DNA of 32,941 bases, taken from positions 1-32,941 of the forward strand of contig JAALKW010000009.1 of NCBI GenBank assembly GCA_011087865.1, read 5' to 3'. The notes under the pieces are model-generated. The model saw only the letters and a list, made by a program, of their open reading frames with translations. It searched no databases and had not been told where the DNA came from. Position numbers and translations under genes: made by a program. Positions 28,429 to 32,941 of the stretch are shown here, piece by piece. Source of the DNA: Legionellaceae bacterium. GTDB lineage: Bacteria; Pseudomonadota; Gammaproteobacteria; Legionellales; Legionellaceae. How positions within the stretch are numbered: the first letter of the stretch is position 1; each line of letters begins with the position of its first letter.

Positions 28429-31004
28429 CTGGTTTCAAAAATAAGCATATGATTTTTAAGGTTGACCGTAATGGTTTCGCCCGGTTTAAATAAGCCTTTG
28501 AGTAAGTTTTCAGCCAGTGGGTTTTCAAGTTGCTGCTGTATTGTGCGTTTCAGTGGCCTTGCTCCATAAACGGGATCAAAACCTGCCTTAGCAAGATGTG
28601 TTAATGCATCAGGTTCTATTGCAAGCTGAATATCTTGTGCATGTAGCCGTGCTTTTAGATGCTCAATTTGAATAGAGGCAATATCTGCAATTTGTGATTC
28701 GCTAAGCGCATGAAAGACCACACTTTCATCAATACGATTGATAAATTCGGGTCGAAATTCTTGACTGACGAGTTCCATGACAGCGGTTTTGGTTTTATCA
28801 TAATCAGCATCGCCGCTCATTTCTTGAATAAGATGAGAGCCTAAATTTGATGTCATGACAATGACTGTATTTCTAAAATCAACGGTGCGACCCTGGCCAT
28901 CAGTCAGTCTGCCGTCATCTAATACTTGAAGCAAAATATTAAAGACATCGGTATGTGCTTTTTCAATTTCATCGAGCAAAATGACAGAATAAGGCCTACG
29001 TCGCACAGCTTCTGTAATATAACCGCCTTCTTCATAGCCGACATATCCTGGAGGAGCACCAATGAGGCGCGCAACCGAATGTTTTTCCATAAACTCAGAC
29101 ATATCAATGCGTACCATGGCCTCAGGGGTATCAAACATAAACGTTGCCAGTGCCTTACAAAGCTCTGTTTTACCGACACCCGTGGGCCCAAGAAATAAAA
29201 ATGAACCGATGGGTCGGTTAGGATCGGATAAACCAGCGCGAGAGCGACGTATTGCGTTAGACACAGCTTGAACGGCTTCGTTTTGACCAATAACCTGATT
29301 GTGTAAGACGGTTTCCATTTGAAGTAATTTCTCTTTTTCGCCCTCAAGCATTTTAGCAACAGGAATACCGGTCCATTTAGAAACAACTTCAGCAATTTCT
29401 TCATCTGTTACTTTATTACGAACTAATTTTGTTTCTGGTTGTTCTGTATTTGCGGCATCAGTTAAGGCTTTTTCAAGTTCAGGAATACGTCCATATTGTA
29501 GCTCAGACATACGCGCTAAATTACCAGCACGATTCGCTGACTCCATTTCTAGTTTGGCTTGCTCTAAATTTTCTTTAATTTGTGTTGTGCCTTGTAGGCT
29601 TGCTTTCTCAGCTTTCCAGATATCTTCAAGATCAGCATATTCTTTTTCAAGTTCAGTAATATTTTTTTCTAAGTCTTTGAGACGTTTTTTAGAAGCATCG
29701 TCAGATTCTTTTTTTAGTGCTTCGCGTTCGATTTTAAGTTGAATTAAGCGCCTATCGAGCTTATCCATGGTTTCAGGTTTTGAGTCGATTTCCATACGAA
29801 TTTGGCTGCCTGCTTCATCGATTAAATCAATCGCTTTGTCTGGCAATTGTCTGTCCGTGATATAGCGATGCGAAAGGGTTGCTGCAGCAACGATAGCAGG
29901 ATCTGTAATTTCAACGCCATGATGGACTTCGTAGCGTTCTTTAAGGCCACGTAAAATAGCAATGGTATCTTCTACGCTCGGCTCATTGACTAAAACTTTT
30001 TGAAAGCGCCGTTCAAGCGCTGCATCTTTTTCGATATTTTGGCGATACTCATCCAGTGTTGTGGCACCAATACAGTGTAATTCGCCGCGTGCAAGGGCGG
30101 GTTTTAGCATGTTGCCTGCATCCATTGAGCCCTCTGCTTTACCGGCACCCACCATGGTGTGAATTTCATCGATAAATAAAATGACCTGGCCTTCTTGTTT
30201 TTCTAGGTCTTTTAAGACGCCTTTTAGACGTTCTTCGAACTCACCTCGAAACTTAGCTCCGGCAATTAGAGCCCCCATATCAAGTGATAATAAACGCTTA
30301 TTTTTTAAGCCTTCAGGTACTTCGCTATTGATAATACGTTGTGCTAAGCCTTCAACAATGGCTGTTTTACCCACACCTGGTTCGCCAATGAGAACAGGAT
30401 TATTTTTTGTACGACGTTGCAGGACTTGAATGGTTCGACGAATTTCATCATCACGTCCAATCACAGGATCAAGCTTGCCTTGCTCGGCACGTTCGGTTAA
30501 ATCTAGCGTATATTTTTCAAGGGCTTGGCGCTGTTCTTCAGCGTTTGGATCGTCAATGGCCTCTCCACCACGTATGGCTTCAATGGCTTGTTCAATGGCT
30601 TTTTTATTTGCACCCGCGTCAACCAATAACTGACCGAGGCCTGTGTTACTTTTTTCCATGGCTGCCAGTAAAAATAATTCGCTGGAGATATAATTATCTT
30701 TGCGTTTTTGAGCGATCTGATCGGTAATATTCAGTAATTGAGAGAGGGTATTAGAAACGTGAATATCACCTGGTACACCAGATACTTTAGGCAATTTATC
30801 GAGCGATGCATCCACCAATGTACGTAGTTTAGAGATATTTACACCGGCTTTGGTTAAAAGTGGCCTGCAGCTTCCACCTTGTTGATCGAGGAAGGCTTTC
30901 ATTAGATGCTCGGGTTCAATAAAATTATTTTCACGTCCCAATGCAATGGACTGTGCATCTGCAATGGCTGTTTGAAATTTAGAAGTGAGTTTATCCATTC
31001 GCAT
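28425..31004 (-). CDS. clpB: ATP-dependent disaggregase ClpB
   Basis: The 859-residue protein is a full-length ClpB, which with DnaK/DnaJ rescues aggregated proteins. The order is an N-terminal Clp repeat domain (to about residue 145), first AAA+ domain with GEPGVGKT and FIDEIHT, a coiled-coil middle domain rich in Lys/Glu (about 410-530), a second AAA+ domain with GPTGVGKT and LLDEIEKA, and [18 protein letters not shown] near the end. Two ATGs are adjacent. The one at 31004 has AAGGGG at the ideal 6-base spacing and gives the usual MR.D.LT.KFQ start. A CTTGAGA on this strand (31060-31054) resembles a sigma32 -35 box, without a clear CCCCAT partner. Confidence 0.97.
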   Translation of the reverse strand: MRMDKLTSKFQTAIADAQSIALGRENNFIEPEHLMKAFLDQQGGSCRPLLTKAGVNISKLRTLVDASLDKLPKVSGVPGDIHVSNTLSQLLNITDQIAQKRKDNYISSELFLLAAMEKSNTGLGQLLVDAGANKKAIEQAIEAIRGGEAIDDPNAEEQRQALEKYTLDLTERAEQGKLDPVIGRDDEIRRTIQVLQRRTKNNPVLIGEPGVGKTAIVEGLAQRIINSEVPEGLKNKRLLSLDMGALIAGAKFRGEFEERLKGVLKDLEKQEGQVILFIDEIHTMVGAGKAEGSMDAGNMLKPALARGELHCIGATTLDEYRQNIEKDAALERRFQKVLVNEPSVEDTIAILRGLKERYEVHHGVEITDPAIVAAATLSHRYITDRQLPDKAIDLIDEAGSQIRMEIDSKPETMDKLDRRLIQLKIEREALKKESDDASKKRLKDLEKNITELEKEYADLEDIWKAEKASLQGTTQIKENLEQAKLEMESANRAGNLARMSELQYGRIPELEKALTDAANTEQPETKLVRNKVTDEEIAEVVSKWTGIPVAKMLEGEKEKLLQMETVLHNQVIGQNEAVQAVSNAIRRSRAGLSDPNRPIGSFLFLGPTGVGKTELCKALATFMFDTPEAMVRIDMSEFMEKHSVARLIGAPPGYVGYEEGGYITEAVRRRPYSVILLDEIEKAHTDVFNILLQVLDDGRLTDGQGRTVDFRNTVIVMTSNLGSHLIQEMSGDADYDKTKTAVMELVSQEFRPEFINRIDESVVFHALSESQIADIASIQIEHLKARLHAQDIQLAIEPDALTHLAKAGFDPVYGARPLKRTIQQQLENPLAENLLKGLFKPGETITVNLKNHMLIFETS

Positions 31005-31099
31005 CATGAGCCCCTTGATTATAATTTTTTTTAAATATATTAATATTAGCTTCTCTCAAGTAAAATGCAGGCATATTTTAAAAAATCAAGGGTACACCC

Positions 31100-32029
31100 A
31101 TGAGTCATTCACAAGAAGTCGTCAATCAGTTGATTTTGGATCACTTGGTAGAGCGTAAGCGAAAGCGTATTTGGCACTGGATTTTGCGAGGGTTATTTTT
31201 GCTGATTGTGCTTTGGATGTTTTATGGTACCGTTACGTCACGTCGCGCTGATACTGCAGCACGGGTTGGTCCACATGTGGGGCTGATTGATATTAAAGGT
31301 GAAATCACAGATAAAAAATCAGCCAGTGCAGACAATTTTTTAGAGAGTCTTGCTAGTGCGTATGACAATAAAGGCTTAAAAGCAGTGGTGTTTCGCATTG
31401 ACAGCCCAGGAGGGAGTCCTGTTCAGGCAGATTATATGTATGACGCGGTACGTTATTATAAAACCAAATATCCAGATATAAACACCTATGCAGTTTGTGT
31501 TGATTTATGCGCGTCTGCGGCGTATTACGTTGCGGCCGCTGCCGATGAAATTTATGCGGCACCTTCAAGTATGGTGGGTTCTATCGGTGTGATTTATAAC
31601 GGATTTGGTTTGGTTGATACCTTAAGTAAGCTCGGGGTAACCCGTAGAATGCAAACAGCGGGTAAAAACAAAGGCTTTTTAGACCCCTTTTCATCTGAAA
31701 AGCCAGAAGATGTTGCGTATTTACAAAAAATGCTAGATTTAGTGCATCAGCAATTTATTGATAAAGTGAAAGCGGGGCGTGGCACGCGGTTAAAAATAAA
31801 TAACGAAACTTTTTCAGGTTTGTTTTGGACGGGTGTTCAGGCGAAAGATCAAGGGTTAATCGATGGGTTTGGTAGCAGCGAGTCACTTGCGCGTGACGTC
31901 ATAAAACTAGATACTTTTGTTGATTATACGCGTAAAGAAAATGTGATGGAGTTGATTTCAAAAAACTTAGGCGCTGAAGTGGCAAACCAGCTTCCAGGGG
32001 CCTTAGGATTAAAACTTGGGTTTCAGTGA
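31100..32029 (+). CDS. sppA: Signal peptide peptidase SppA-like, S49 family (short form)
   Basis: The 309-residue protein has a basic N-terminus and one membrane anchor (residues 28-43), leaving the protease domain in the periplasm. It matches the short SppA form with one S49 domain. VVFRIDSPGGSP near residue 98 forms the oxyanion region and DLCASAAYYVA holds nucleophile S139. K191 (in AGKNKGFLD) is 52 residues later, the same distance as in Bacillus SppA, and is the likely general base. It degrades leftover signal peptides or membrane proteins. An AAGGG (31088-31092) is the ribosome binding site. It is divergent from clpB. Confidence 0.92.
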   Translation: MSHSQEVVNQLILDHLVERKRKRIWHWILRGLFLLIVLWMFYGTVTSRRADTAARVGPHVGLIDIKGEITDKKSASADNFLESLASAYDNKGLKAVVFRIDSPGGSPVQADYMYDAVRYYKTKYPDINTYAVCVDLCASAAYYVAAAADEIYAAPSSMVGSIGVIYNGFGLVDTLSKLGVTRRMQTAGKNKGFLDPFSSEKPEDVAYLQKMLDLVHQQFIDKVKAGRGTRLKINNETFSGLFWTGVQAKDQGLIDGFGSSESLARDVIKLDTFVDYTRKENVMELISKNLGAEVANQLPGALGLKLGFQ

Positions 32030-32049
32030 GTTGTAAATAAGCTATTAAA

Positions 32050-32097
32050 AATTATAAAGCTCCCAAGTCTCTGTTGAGACTTGGGAGCTTTATAATT
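32050..32097. terminator. Perfect 22-bp bidirectional terminator between sppA and suhB
   Basis: Positions 32050-32071 and 32076-32097 are exact inverted repeats, with a TGTT loop and a core of CTCCCAAGTCTC. On the minus strand the stem is followed by a T-rich stretch (from AAAAA at 32047-32051), so it should stop suhB transcription well. On the plus strand the stem itself ends in AT-rich sequence. It lies 20 bases after the sppA stop. Confidence 0.8.
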
Positions 32098-32157
32098 AGT
32101 TATTACATACATCCCTGTGCGCTTCTGTTATTGTGGTTTATAGTGCATATTGCCCAA

Positions 32158-32941
<784 letters not shown>

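Noticed and set aside
28199-28444. Overlapping 81-residue frame in another register after the DUF1566 stop
   Set aside because: It is a shadow of the in-frame DUF1566 remainder, which has clear family residues; the shadow has none.

Overview
The window looks like the chromosome of a Legionellales-type gammaproteobacterium (Legionella/Coxiella relatives). Supporting signs are gammaproteobacterial forms of DksA, DjlA, DnaG, ClpB and HslVU, a KDO transferase (so a Gram-negative LPS), a cN-II-type purine 5'-nucleotidase, a PlaA-like GDSL lipase, a Pht-like MFS transporter, and a broken gene ending in the DUF1566/Legionella collagen-like C-terminal domain. No rRNA, tRNA, CRISPR array or intact insertion sequence was seen. 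Genus and species cannot be fixed from this sequence alone.

Layout. Positions 1-9.9 kb hold metabolic and transport genes: an FMN-binding glutamate-synthase-like protein, a uridine-kinase-like P-loop kinase, acetyl-CoA synthetase coupled to a purine 5'-nucleotidase, an OPT transporter, an AT-rich DUF4143 ATPase with an operator-like inverted repeat over its promoter, and an SDR oxidoreductase. Positions 10-17.2 kb hold a FadH-like 2,4-dienoyl-CoA reductase, DEAD-box helicase, exported GDSL lipase, DjlA co-chaperone and WaaA. Positions 17.2-20.2 kb (minus strand) form a rearranged macromolecular-synthesis operon, rpsU-yqeY-dnaG, followed by dksA on its own promoter where rpoD would usually be. 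Positions 20.6-23.5 kb form a tight MFS-deoB-Fur/Zur unit.

Positions 23.5-25.5 kb are hslVU behind a sigma32-like promoter. Positions 25.6-28.4 kb are the accessory part: a secreted SH3/NlpC-P60-like hydrolase, a perfect 20-bp palindrome, a previously hidden 53-codon peptide gene with a lasso-leader-like YEPP segment and a Gly-rich tail, and an exported DUF1566 protein split by a single amber codon at a conserved Trp position. Positions 28.4-32.9 kb hold clpB, an S49 signal-peptide peptidase, a strong bidirectional terminator and a suhB-type inositol monophosphatase cut off by a run of 44 G, which is almost certainly an assembly or sequencing artefact.

Functionally, the window combines protein quality control (ClpB, HslVU, DjlA, SppA), replication/transcription control (DnaG, DksA, DeaD) and nucleotide salvage (5'-nucleotidase, kinase-like protein, DeoB with a transporter). 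The least conventional region is 27.1-28.43 kb.
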